A stretch of 64,000 bases of DNA from contig NZ_CDBO01000053.1 in NCBI RefSeq assembly GCF_000819885.1, positions 1-64,000 of the forward strand, read 5' to 3'. The DNA comes from Aeromonas fluvialis (GTDB lineage Bacteria > Pseudomonadota > Gammaproteobacteria > Enterobacterales > Aeromonadaceae). A program made the translations under genes and the position numbers. The notes under the pieces are model-generated. The model was given only the letters and a program-made list of their open reading frames with translations, did not search any database and was not told the DNA's origin. Positions 52,015-61,381 of this stretch are shown in pieces (the first letter of the stretch is position 1; every line of letters begins with the position of its first letter).

Positions 52015-53925
52015 CTACAGGCGGAAGTTGCCGACCAGCTTGTCCAGTTGACCGGAGAGTTGCTGCAGGCTGCGGCTGGATTCGGTCAGCTGGTGGGCGA
52101 TGTCGGCGGTCTCCATGGTGAGCTGGTTGATATCCTCCACGTTGCGGTTGATCTCGCCGACCACGCTGGACTGCTCCTCGGTGGCGGTGGCGACCTGGAT
52201 GTTCATGTCGTTGATCTGGGTGATGTGGGCGGTGATCTGGCCGAGGGCGGCGTTGGCCTCATCGGCCTGGCTCACCACTTCCAGACTCTGGTTGCGCCCC
52301 TGCGCCATGGCGCTGACGGCACGGGCACTCTGCTCCTGCAAGCGGTTGATCATCCCCTGGATCTCGGCGGTCGAGGCGGCGGAGCGGTTTGCCAGATTGC
52401 GCACCTCGTCCGCTACCACGGCGAAGCCGCGACCCTGTTCACCGGCGCGAGCGGCCTCGATGGCGGCGTTCAGAGCGAGCAGGTTGGTCTGCTCCGAGAT
52501 GCTGCGGATGGTGTCGAGGATGCTGCCGATGGAGTCGGTCTGGCTCGCCAGCGACTCGATGACCCCGGCCACTTGCTCAATCTCGCCGGAGAGGCCGACG
52601 ATGCCGTGGCGTGCCTGCGCCACCACCACTGCCCCCGCATCGGCCTGATCGTTGGCCTGTCTGGCGACGTCGGCTGCCAGCGAAGCGTTACCGGCGATCT
52701 CGCTCACCGTGGCCCCCATCTCGTGGATGGCGGTGGCCACCTGCACGGTGCGGTCACGCTGGGCGGTACAGTTGTGCCGGGTCAGCTGCGCCTTGTTGGC
52801 CACCTCGTTGGCGGTGTCGGCGAGCTGGCGGGAGTTCTCTGCCACCTGCTCGATGGAGCCGTGGATCTTGGCGACGAAGTTGTTAAAGCCGGTGGCGACC
52901 TGACTCAGTTCATCATGCCCCTCCACCTTGAGGCGCTGGGTGAGATCCCCATCGCCGCTGCCCAGCTCCTTGAACAGGCGAGCCAGCTCGTTGAGCGGAC
53001 GGCTGACCGAGCCCGCCAGCAGCATCCCCATCAGCCCCATGACCAGTGCTATCACCAGCGAGATCATCAGGATCTCGTTGCGGGTCTGATCCAGCTCGGC
53101 ATAGATCTCGGCTTGCGGCACCTGGGCCACCAGATACCAGTCGAGCAGCGGGATATAGCTGCTGGCCAGTACCATGGGCTCGCCATTGATTTCGGCGTTG
53201 ATGACGGCAAAGGGGCGTCTGGCCAGCAGGCTGCCGGTATCACCGCTGGCGATGCCGCCCAGGGTATCGCGTTCGATGCGGTTGGCCTCGGGGTGCAGCT
53301 TCACCTTGCCGCTGCCATCGACCATAAAGACGATGCCGCTCTCTTCCAGCCGGAAGTTGGCGACCATGGTCACCATGGTGTCGAGGGATTTGGCAAAGCC
53401 GGCCAGCCCGCGACCGTTGAGCTGCTGGAAGTTGACAAACAGCTTCACCTCGCCGTTGCTCTCGCGGAAGATGCTGAGGGTCATCTCCTTCTGGCTCTTG
53501 GTGTAGTCATAGAACCAGGCGTCCTGCGCGGGGGTCAGGTTGCGCAGAAAGCCATCCTGGTTGTAGTAGGCGGCACTCTGGCGATCGGCGAAAGAGGCGG
53601 TCACCAGACCATACTGGTTGGCCACATCCCTGAGCTGGTTGATGAGGATAGACTCCTGCTCTTTGGGCATGCCCCGATCCACCCAGTCGAGGATGAAACG
53701 GTCGGTGGCCAGTTGACGGGCGGCCTGGGCGATGCCATGGAGATCCTGCTCAATCTCCTTGCTGATCCGTTGGGTCAGGTTGGGCAGCTCCTGCTCGAAC
53801 ATCCGGTTTTCGATCAGCTGCTGGGCCGAGCGTTGACTGAAGTAGCCCACCAACAGGCAGGAGAGCACGACCGCCAGGGTGATAGTGGCCAGAATTTTCT
53901 GTTTGAGTGTCAGGCTTGCAAGCAT
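52015..53925 (-). CDS. Methyl-accepting chemotaxis protein
   Basis: 636-residue transmembrane chemoreceptor. Two membrane helices (about 9-28 and 283-307) enclose a large periplasmic sensor of double-Cache size. HAMP (about 308-360) and the signalling coiled coil follow, with the hairpin tip [20 protein letters not shown] for CheA/CheW. The protein ends at VGNFRL with no CheR-binding pentapeptide, so adaptation would rely on other receptors. Ligand unknown; the gene is not among other che genes. Confidence 0.92.
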   Translation of the reverse strand: MLASLTLKQKILATITLAVVLSCLLVGYFSQRSAQQLIENRMFEQELPNLTQRISKEIEQDLHGIAQAARQLATDRFILDWVDRGMPKEQESILINQLRDVANQYGLVTASFADRQSAAYYNQDGFLRNLTPAQDAWFYDYTKSQKEMTLSIFRESNGEVKLFVNFQQLNGRGLAGFAKSLDTMVTMVANFRLEESGIVFMVDGSGKVKLHPEANRIERDTLGGIASGDTGSLLARRPFAVINAEINGEPMVLASSYIPLLDWYLVAQVPQAEIYAELDQTRNEILMISLVIALVMGLMGMLLAGSVSRPLNELARLFKELGSGDGDLTQRLKVEGHDELSQVATGFNNFVAKIHGSIEQVAENSRQLADTANEVANKAQLTRHNCTAQRDRTVQVATAIHEMGATVSEIAGNASLAADVARQANDQADAGAVVVAQARHGIVGLSGEIEQVAGVIESLASQTDSIGSILDTIRSISEQTNLLALNAAIEAARAGEQGRGFAVVADEVRNLANRSAASTAEIQGMINRLQEQSARAVSAMAQGRNQSLEVVSQADEANAALGQITAHITQINDMNIQVATATEEQSSVVGEINRNVEDINQLTMETADIAHQLTESSRSLQQLSGQLDKLVGNFRL

Positions 53926-54095
53926 AGGAGTGACTCGGGTAAAGGAACATGGGATGAGTTGATATTAGCGGCCGGGAGGCCATGGCCTTGAGTCAAGGGC
54001 CACCTTTATTCGCAGATTACGCTTGCGCTCACAGAGAGGGGGCATGTATGGAACCAATGACCCGTATGAGTGCCCCCCTGCCAAGCGGATGCAGT

Positions 54096-54123
54096 TTGCG
54101 ATCATGGGTTCGGCCCTTATAGT
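54096..54123 (+). promoter_or_regulatory. Candidate promoter of the patatin autotransporter gene
   Basis: TTGCGA (54096-54101) and TATAGT (54118-54123) at 16-base spacing. The -10 box is enclosed by a GGCCC / GGGCC inverted repeat (54112-54130), which could be an operator. Confidence 0.5.
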
Positions 54124-54159
54124 AGGGGCCAATTCTGAAGAGCAATCCCCTTGAATGAT

Positions 54160-56433
54160 ATGGACAATATGATGCGCTGCTGCCGTGCGGGATGGCCCCG
54201 CCTGTTTTTGCTGATCCTGGCTCTTTCTCCCCTGTTGGCGCAGGCGAGTGAAGGGAGCCGTCCCAAGGTCGCGCTGGTGTTGAGTGGTGGTGGTGCCAAG
54301 GGGTCGGCCCATATCGGCATCCTCAAGGTACTGGAGGAGAAGCGGATCCCGGTCGACATCATCGTCGGTACCAGCATGGGCTCTTATGTGGCGGGGATGT
54401 ACGCCATGGGGCTCAGTGCCGAGGAGGTGGAGCGCACCACTCTCGCCATCGACTGGAATAAGGGGTATCAGGACAAGGTGGGTCGCAACGAGCAATCCCT
54501 GCGCAAAAAACAGCAGAACGAGCAGTATCAGTTGCGCACCAATATCGGGGTCAATGGCGGAACCGTTCAACTGCCTGACGGCTTTTTCCAGGGGCAATCC
54601 ATGGCCAGCTTGCTGCGGCACGCCACCTCGAACCTGCCGGTGCAGAGGAGTTTTGACGATCTGCCCATCCCCTACCGAGCCATGGCGACCGACATGGAGA
54701 CGGTGACCCCCTTCGTGCTGGATCACGGTAGCCTGGCCAAGGCGATGCAGGCCTCGATGTCCATCCCCGGTGCGCTCAAGCCGGTGGAGTGGGAGGGGCA
54801 TATCCTGGCCGATGGTGGCTCCGTCAACAACATGCCGGTGGATGTGGCCAAGGCGATGGGGGCCGACGTGGTGATCGCGGTGGACATCAGCGCCAAGCTG
54901 CGCAGCCGCGAGGACCTCAAGTCGGGGCTCGCCATGATCGACCAGCTCACGACCTACATGACTCAGGTCGGCACCGACAAACAGAAGGTGCTGCTGGGGC
55001 CTGACGACATCCTGCTCGAGCCGGAATTCGGCGATATGGGGATCGCCGATTTCAACCGCATGCCGGAGGGGATCAAGATAGGGGAGGTCACGGCTGGCAA
55101 GGCATCGGCCCAGCTTGAACGGCTCTCCCTGAGCAAGTCCGGGTACGATGATTATCGTAATCTCAAACTGAGCCGACGCGCTGAGCGTAGTGGTCAGCCC
55201 GCCTACTACATCGACAAAGTTGAGATCCTCAACAAATCTCGCCTCTCTGACGAGACAGTCCGCGCCATGCTGAACGTGCATCCCGACAAGATCCAGACCA
55301 ACGAGAGCTTGGAGGCAGGCATTCGCCGGCTCTATGCGCTGGAGTCGTTCGATCGCATCACCTACGAGGTGGAGGAGCGAGAGGGGGAAAACGTGCTGGT
55401 GGTCGATGCCAACGAGAAGCACTGGGGGCCCGGCTACCTCAACTTTCAGTTTGGCTTCACCGATGACTTCGAGAACAACTCCAACTACAACGTCGGCATG
55501 TCCTATGCCATGACCAATGTCAACGATTGGGGGGGCGAGTGGTTGACCGAGGCATCGCTCGGTACCGCCAAACACTTCAAGACCAACTTCTACTCCCCGC
55601 TGGAGCCTTCCCAGACCTTTTTCGGTGAGGTCAGCCTGGCTTATGACAAGACCGATCGTCGTATCTTCATGCCCGAGGAGACGCGTACAGTGGAGGGGGT
55701 GAGTTATATCGATTCTGAGTACAACTTCACCAACCTCGATCTGGCGGTGGGCTGGAATCGTCAGCCCTGGAGCCGCCTCTCGCTCGGGTTGGAGGGGAAG
55801 ATCGGCAACATTGACATTAGCAATATGGCCGATACCAAGGTCGATGCGTTCTCCTGGGGTCCCTATTCCCGCTTCGAACACGACACCCTCGATAGCCGCT
55901 ACTTCCCCTACTATGGCGCCTACTGGGACCTCAAGGGAGGTTACTCCACCGCCAGGCTGGATAACGGTAGTGACATCAATGATCGCTATGAGGGGGTCAA
56001 TTATCACTTGGCGATGATCAAGCCATGGTCTTGGGGCAGACACAGTATCAACCTGCTACTGGAAGGGGGGGGCTCCACCTCTCAGGAAGAGTTCCCGTTG
56101 TTTGTGCAGGATCTGGGGGGGCTATTCCGCATGTCGGGTTTCCAGCGCTATCAGTTAAGCGGCCGTTACAGTTTGTTTGGCGGTCTGCGTTACATCTATC
56201 GGGTGGCTGACAATGACTTTGGTGCCCTCAGGATGCCACTCTATCTGGGGGGCTCCCTCGAGCAGGGCGGGGTCTGGAACAAAGGAAAGGAGATCGGCAT
56301 GAGCAGTGCGTTGACGGCGGGCTCGGTCTATGTGGGAGTAGACAGCTTCCTTGGTCCCATTTTCCTTGGTTATGGCATGGCGGAGGGGGGCAATAATGTC
56401 TTTTATCTGCAATTGGGCAGTACGTTCGAATAA
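54160..56433 (+). CDS. PlpD-like patatin phospholipase, type Vd autotransporter
   Basis: 757-residue exported protein. Signal peptide ends in AQA (about residue 29). The patatin domain (about 36-310) has the oxyanion loop GGGAKG (43-48), catalytic Ser72 in GTSMGS and Asp218 in DGG. A single POTRA-like domain (about 340-415) and a 16-strand-type Omp85/D15 barrel (about 420-757), ending in an aromatic-type strand (FYLQLGSTFE), follow. This order defines type Vd secretion (PlpD of Pseudomonas). Start is unsure: TTG at 54151 and ATGs at 54160, 54169 and 54172 all keep the signal. Confidence 0.88.
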   Translation: MDNMMRCCRAGWPRLFLLILALSPLLAQASEGSRPKVALVLSGGGAKGSAHIGILKVLEEKRIPVDIIVGTSMGSYVAGMYAMGLSAEEVERTTLAIDWNKGYQDKVGRNEQSLRKKQQNEQYQLRTNIGVNGGTVQLPDGFFQGQSMASLLRHATSNLPVQRSFDDLPIPYRAMATDMETVTPFVLDHGSLAKAMQASMSIPGALKPVEWEGHILADGGSVNNMPVDVAKAMGADVVIAVDISAKLRSREDLKSGLAMIDQLTTYMTQVGTDKQKVLLGPDDILLEPEFGDMGIADFNRMPEGIKIGEVTAGKASAQLERLSLSKSGYDDYRNLKLSRRAERSGQPAYYIDKVEILNKSRLSDETVRAMLNVHPDKIQTNESLEAGIRRLYALESFDRITYEVEEREGENVLVVDANEKHWGPGYLNFQFGFTDDFENNSNYNVGMSYAMTNVNDWGGEWLTEASLGTAKHFKTNFYSPLEPSQTFFGEVSLAYDKTDRRIFMPEETRTVEGVSYIDSEYNFTNLDLAVGWNRQPWSRLSLGLEGKIGNIDISNMADTKVDAFSWGPYSRFEHDTLDSRYFPYYGAYWDLKGGYSTARLDNGSDINDRYEGVNYHLAMIKPWSWGRHSINLLLEGGGSTSQEEFPLFVQDLGGLFRMSGFQRYQLSGRYSLFGGLRYIYRVADNDFGALRMPLYLGGSLEQGGVWNKGKEIGMSSALTAGSVYVGVDSFLGPIFLGYGMAEGGNNVFYLQLGSTFE

Positions 56434-56662
56434 TGCCAAGTTGATGCCATTTTGTTAACTCTGGTTGGTGGTGCCCCTTTAATTTTCAAAAAATATCAGG
56501 CTGGTTAGTTGGTTACGTTTTTGTGATGAATAAGTAAACAGGGTTTGGATTTTAATTAGTCGTTAAAACTTATATAGTGGGGAGCACCCTACGGGGTGTC
56601 CTGCAAGGATGATCGCCGCGAGCCCGGGCGAACCCCAAAAAAAGACCAAAGAGGAATTAGTC

Positions 56663-59260
56663 GTGCTTGAAACCTACCGTAAACACGTCGCAGAACGTGC
56701 TGCCGAGGGAGTGGTTCCCAAACCTCTGGACGCTGAGCAAGTCGCCGCCCTGGTCGAGCTGCTCAAAAATCCTCCCGCCGGCGAAGAGAGCTTTCTGAAA
56801 GAGTTGTTGTCCGATCGCATTCCCCCCGGTGTTGATGAAGCGGCTTACGTGAAGGCCGGTTTCCTCACCGCTGTCGCCAAGGGTGAGGCCAGCTCCCCCA
56901 TCCTGAGCCGCGAAGAAGCGGTCACCCTGCTCGGTACCATGCAAGGTGGCTACAACATCCAGCCGCTCATCGACCTGCTGGACGACACTGCCCTGGCTCC
57001 GCTGGCCGCCAAGGCCCTCTCCCACACCCTGCTGATGTTCGACTCCTTCCACGACGTGGAAGAGAAGGCCAAGGCCGGCAACGCCTTCGCCAAGCAGGTG
57101 ATGCAATCCTGGGCCGATGCCGAGTGGTTCCTCTCCCGTCCGGCCCTGGCCGAGAAGCTGACCGTCACCGTATTCAAGGTGCCGGGCGAAACCAACACCG
57201 ACGACCTGTCGCCGGCTCCGGACGCCTGGTCCCGTCCCGATATCCCGCTGCACGCCCTGGCCATGCTGAAGATGGCCCGTCCCGGCATCACCCCGGACAA
57301 GGACGGCACCATAGGTCCCATCAAGACCATCGACGAACTGAAAGAAAAGGGCTTCCCGCTGGCCTATGTGGGCGACGTGGTGGGCACCGGCTCCTCCCGT
57401 AAATCCGCCACCAACTCGGTGCTGTGGTTCATGGGCGACGACATCCCCAACGTGCCCAACAAGCGTGCCGGCGGCATCTGCCTCGGCGGCAAGATCGCCC
57501 CCATCTTCTTCAACACCATGGAAGATGCCGGCGCCCTGCCCATCGAGGTGGACGTCTCTGCGCTTGCGATGGGCGATGTCATTGACATCTACCCGTTCGC
57601 CGGCAAGATCTGCAAGCACGGCACCGACGAGGTGCTGGCGCAGTTCGAACTCAAAACCGACGTGCTGATCGACGAAGTGCGCGCCGGTGGCCGTATTCCG
57701 CTGATCATTGGCCGCGGCCTGACCGACAAGACTCGTGAGGCGCTCGGTCTGTCCCACTCCGAGGTGTTCCGCCGTCCGCAACCGGTGGCCGACACCGGCA
57801 AGGGCTTCACCCTGGCCCAGAAGATGGTGGGCAAGGCGTGTGGCGTGCAGGGCATCCGCCCGGGCACCTACTGCGAGCCCAAGATGACCACGGTCGGCTC
57901 CCAGGACACCACGGGCCCGATGACCCGAGATGAGCTCAAAGATCTCGCCTGCCTCGGCTTTTCCGCCGATCTGACCATGCAGTCCTTCTGCCACACCGCC
58001 GCCTATCCCAAGCCGGTCGACGTGCAGACCCACCACACCCTGCCGGACTTCATCATGAACCGCGGCGGTGTCTCCTTGCGTCCGGGGGATGGCGTCATCC
58101 ACTCCTGGCTGAACCGCATGCTGCTGCCGGATACCGTGGGTACCGGTGGTGACTCTCACACCCGCTTCCCTATCGGGATCTCCTTCCCGGCGGGCTCCGG
58201 TCTGGTGGCCTTCGCCGCCGCCACCGGCGTGATGCCGCTGGACATGCCAGAATCCGTGCTGGTGCGCTTCAAGGGCGAGCTGCAACCGGGCATCACTTTG
58301 CGTGATCTGGTTCATGCCATCCCCTACGCCGCCATCCAGAAGGGGTTGCTGACGGTCGAGAAGGCGGGCAAGAAGAACATCTTCTCCGGCCGCATCCTCG
58401 AGATCGAAGGGCTGCCGACCCTCAAGGTGGAGCAGGCCTTCGAGCTGGCGGACGCCAGCGCCGAGCGTTCCGCTGCCGGTTGCACCATCAAGCTGGATAA
58501 AGAGCCGATCATCGAGTATCTGAAGTCCAACATCGTGATGCTGAAATGGATGCTCTGTGAAGGCTACGGCGACCCGCGCACCATCACCCGTCGCATCAAG
58601 GGGATGGAAGAGTGGCTGGCCAACCCGACCCTGATGGAGGCGGACCAGGACGCCGAGTACGCCGAGATCATCGAGATCGATCTGGCCACCATCAAGGAGC
58701 CTATCCTGTGCGCGCCGAACGATCCGGACGATGCCCGTCTGCTGAGCAGTGTGGCCGGTGACCAGATCGACGAGGTGTTCATTGGCTCCTGCATGACCAA
58801 CATCGGCCACTTCCGTGCCGCCGGCAAGCTGCTGGGCAAGTTCAGCGGCCAGCTACCGACTCGCATGTGGATCGCCCCGCCGACCAAGATGGACAAGGAC
58901 CAGCTGACCGAAGAGGGCTACTACGGCATCTTCGGCCGCGTCGGTGCCCGCATCGAGATCCCGGGCTGTTCCCTGTGCATGGGCAACCAGGCACGTGTGG
59001 CGGATGAGGCCAGCGTGGTCTCCACCTCTACCCGTAACTTCCCGAACCGTCTGGGCAAGGGGGCTAATGTCTACCTGGCCTCTGCCGAACTGGCTGCGGT
59101 TGCCGCCATCCTCGGCAAGATCCCGACCGTGGAAGAGTACCTGCACTATGCCAAGGAGCTGGACGCCACCGCGGCCGACACCTACCGCTACCTCAACTTC
59201 AACGAGATCGCCTCCTACACCAAGAAGGCGGATTCGGTGATCCTGCAGCAGGCGGTATAA
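56663..59260 (+). CDS. acnB: Aconitate hydratase B
   Basis: 865-residue citrate-cycle enzyme, the same length as E. coli AcnB. An N-terminal HEAT-like domain (about 1-160) precedes the swivel and catalytic domains. 4Fe-4S ligands are Cys710, Cys769 and Cys772 at the same numbers as E. coli. Start is GTG ([16 protein letters not shown]) with GAGGAA ten bases before; a longer in-frame start would add 18 residues with no family match. It is monocistronic between two terminator-flanked gaps. Confidence 0.96.
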   Translation: MLETYRKHVAERAAEGVVPKPLDAEQVAALVELLKNPPAGEESFLKELLSDRIPPGVDEAAYVKAGFLTAVAKGEASSPILSREEAVTLLGTMQGGYNIQPLIDLLDDTALAPLAAKALSHTLLMFDSFHDVEEKAKAGNAFAKQVMQSWADAEWFLSRPALAEKLTVTVFKVPGETNTDDLSPAPDAWSRPDIPLHALAMLKMARPGITPDKDGTIGPIKTIDELKEKGFPLAYVGDVVGTGSSRKSATNSVLWFMGDDIPNVPNKRAGGICLGGKIAPIFFNTMEDAGALPIEVDVSALAMGDVIDIYPFAGKICKHGTDEVLAQFELKTDVLIDEVRAGGRIPLIIGRGLTDKTREALGLSHSEVFRRPQPVADTGKGFTLAQKMVGKACGVQGIRPGTYCEPKMTTVGSQDTTGPMTRDELKDLACLGFSADLTMQSFCHTAAYPKPVDVQTHHTLPDFIMNRGGVSLRPGDGVIHSWLNRMLLPDTVGTGGDSHTRFPIGISFPAGSGLVAFAAATGVMPLDMPESVLVRFKGELQPGITLRDLVHAIPYAAIQKGLLTVEKAGKKNIFSGRILEIEGLPTLKVEQAFELADASAERSAAGCTIKLDKEPIIEYLKSNIVMLKWMLCEGYGDPRTITRRIKGMEEWLANPTLMEADQDAEYAEIIEIDLATIKEPILCAPNDPDDARLLSSVAGDQIDEVFIGSCMTNIGHFRAAGKLLGKFSGQLPTRMWIAPPTKMDKDQLTEEGYYGIFGRVGARIEIPGCSLCMGNQARVADEASVVSTSTRNFPNRLGKGANVYLASAELAAVAAILGKIPTVEEYLHYAKELDATAADTYRYLNFNEIASYTKKADSVILQQAV

Positions 59261-59624
59261 ACAGCCTCTAACGGAGCACCAATTCGGTACCGAATCAGCA
59301 TGCCGCGTCTCGACGCGGCATGTTTCATTGCAGCGATAACGCCGAGGGATGCAAGTCAAGTTTGAGGCTTGTTGATGGAGCGACAGTAAACTCATTGGTG
59401 CTTATTCACTGTGTCCGAACGGGTCGGTGCGAAAACCCAAACGGTCAGAAATAGGGGTTGCCGCATTATGCCGAGTCCCCAGTACCTTATTCCTGTTTCT
59501 TGGCACTGCGCACAGCCAAGAGCGCAAAAACGGCTATTTTGTGTTAAGTGTGTTGTATTTGTTTGTTTCCGGTCCCGTCGCCAATTAGATTGAACCATCT
59601 TATTTGCACCATATAGCTCACTTT
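59261..59624. other. acnB-EAL intergenic region
   Basis: 364 bases. It begins with a perfect 14-base palindrome ATTCGGTACCGAAT (59282-59295), then the acnB terminator. The rest (about 59330-59620) is mixed-GC with no supported ORF, no riboswitch I can recognise and no strong promoter boxes, though it must serve the EAL gene. Confidence 0.5.
59299..59328 (+). terminator. acnB intrinsic terminator
   Basis: An 11-bp perfect stem (CATGCCGCGTC / GACGCGGCATG, 2-base loop) followed by TTTCATT. Confidence 0.8.
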
Positions 59625-61220
59625 ATGCCGATAGCGTTGCCCAACTTCGATTTCTCCCGTCCTTGGCTACGTCTTGTTTGTTCCCTGCTGCTGTTTGGTC
59701 TGACGCTTTATCTGGGCCTCTGGGTGCTATACAACAGCCATATGCAGACACTGGAGCGCCAATCCAAGGAGTCCGCCCAGCGGGCGGTCGCTCTGCTGGA
59801 GATCATGTTGTCCCATGCACAAGACGCCAATCAGGCGCTTGAGCCCTTGCTCGGCAAGCCATGCGAACAGGCCTTGCCTGCGATGCGCCAACAGGCTGCG
59901 CTGGTGCCCTTCGTGCGTACCGTTAATCTATTGAGTCAGGGGGTGGTTTACTGCAACTCCTTGTCTGGTGCCGTTCATTGGTCCTTTAACCGGGAAGCTT
60001 ACGTCGACGGACGCTTGCGCCTGGCGTCGGGTAGTCAGGTGCGTGCCGACCACCCCGTGCTGCTCCTGAAGAGCAGCCAGGAGCTGCACGGGGCGGTGGT
60101 CAGCAGCATCGATGGCGATTATCTGCACCTTCTGTTGAGAACCGGTGATAACACCAGCAGGCGGCTACTCCATGTGGGGGACCAATGGTTGGATGACGAG
60201 CAGGTGCTGAGCAATGGGGCTGTGTCCCTGCCGACCCTCGCCAGTCACCAGGTCTTTTCCTCTCGCTATCCGTTCGCCATCTATGCGGGACATGACATGT
60301 CCTCGCTCTGGCCTTCTCTGTGGCAGGAGAAACAGTGGGTTATTCTGCTGCTGACAGGCTTCTCTCTGGGTCTTGCCTTGTGTATCTGGTGGTTGCTGGG
60401 ACGGCCCCGCTCGCCGATCAGTGAGCTGGAACGTGCCCTGCGTAACGAGGAATTTGTGCCTTACCTGCAACCGCTGGTGGTATCGGAGAGTAGGCGGGTG
60501 ATGGGGGCCGAGGTACTGATGCGCTGGCACCATCCGACGGCAGGGGTTATCCGCCCGGATCTTTTTATCCCTCAGGCGGAGGAGAGTGGCCTCATTGTGC
60601 CGATGACGGCCCTGGCCATGAAAGAGGTGGCCCGATCGCTTGGTAAAGCGCGTCAGCATATACCCCACGGATTTCATATCGGCTTCAACATCAGTTCGGC
60701 CCATTGCAACGATATGGGGTTGCTCGCCGAGTGTCGCAGTTTCCTCGCACATTTCGCGCCGGGTCAGGTGGTACTGGTGTTGGAGCTGACCGAGCGAGAG
60801 TTGCTGGTGGCCACTCCCCAGACCTTGTCGCTGTTTAAGCAGCTCAATGAATTGGGAGTCCAGCTGGCCATCGATGACTTCGGCACCGGCCACTCCAGCC
60901 TGGCTTACCTGCAGCAGTTTCAGGTGGATTACCTCAAGATCGACCAGTCCTTTGTCAGCGGGATCGGGACCGAGTCGCTCTCCCAGCATATCGTCGACAA
61001 TGTGATCGATCTGGCGATCCGGCTCGATTTGGCGCTGGTGGCGGAAGGGGTGGAGAGCGAGCATCAGGCGGACTACCTCAGGGCCAAAGGGGTCGACTAT
61101 CTGCAGGGTTACCTGTTTGCCCGCCCCATGCCGCTGCGCCAGTTCTGCGAGGAGCAGCTGCCGGAAGAGGCACAGAGCCGGCAGCCTGACGTGGTGTGCC
61201 GCACGTCAAACGAGATTTGA
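59625..61220 (+). CDS. CSS-domain EAL phosphodiesterase (PdeC-like)
   Basis: 531-residue inner-membrane c-di-GMP phosphodiesterase. Two membrane helices (about 17-36 and 238-259) enclose a periplasmic CSS domain with Cys80 and Cys110; in E. coli PdeC such cysteines form a DsbA/B-dependent disulfide that controls activity. The EAL domain (about 265-515) reads EVL (296-298) at the signature and keeps FNIS, ELTERE, DDFGTG, DYLKID and AEGVE, so it is probably active. The start at ATG replaces a TTG seven codons upstream; no clear ribosome site decides. Confidence 0.88.
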   Translation: MPIALPNFDFSRPWLRLVCSLLLFGLTLYLGLWVLYNSHMQTLERQSKESAQRAVALLEIMLSHAQDANQALEPLLGKPCEQALPAMRQQAALVPFVRTVNLLSQGVVYCNSLSGAVHWSFNREAYVDGRLRLASGSQVRADHPVLLLKSSQELHGAVVSSIDGDYLHLLLRTGDNTSRRLLHVGDQWLDDEQVLSNGAVSLPTLASHQVFSSRYPFAIYAGHDMSSLWPSLWQEKQWVILLLTGFSLGLALCIWWLLGRPRSPISELERALRNEEFVPYLQPLVVSESRRVMGAEVLMRWHHPTAGVIRPDLFIPQAEESGLIVPMTALAMKEVARSLGKARQHIPHGFHIGFNISSAHCNDMGLLAECRSFLAHFAPGQVVLVLELTERELLVATPQTLSLFKQLNELGVQLAIDDFGTGHSSLAYLQQFQVDYLKIDQSFVSGIGTESLSQHIVDNVIDLAIRLDLALVAEGVESEHQADYLRAKGVDYLQGYLFARPMPLRQFCEEQLPEEAQSRQPDVVCRTSNEI

Positions 61221-61284
61221 TTTATCCGTGACAGAGGGGCAGCCAAGCGCCTGTCAGGAAGGGGGCTGCCTGCGTTCCCGCTAT

Positions 61285-61313
61285 CCCTGCTTGAGTGCAG
61301 GGGCTTGTTTTTC
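61285..61313 (+). terminator. Terminator after the EAL gene
   Basis: A 6-bp GC-rich stem (CCCTGC / GCAGGG, loop TTGAGT) followed by GCTTGTTTTT. Confidence 0.75.
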
Positions 61314-61381
61314 ATGCCTTGTGGCTCGCTTTTCGGTAGAATCGGCGCTCATTTTGACGTCAGTAAACGATGAGGCGCGGT

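Noticed and set aside
52048-53991. Open frame of 647 codons on the plus strand over the chemoreceptor
   Set aside because: Its His/Gly/Leu-rich composition is typical of the reverse frame of a Gln/Ala-rich coiled coil.
53965-56043. Open frame of 692 codons antisense to the patatin autotransporter
   Set aside because: The plus-strand gene has signal, catalytic and barrel features; the antisense frame has none.
56657-58810. Open frame of 717 codons antisense to acnB
   Set aside because: AcnB matches E. coli residue by residue at key sites; the antisense frame is a GC-phase shadow.
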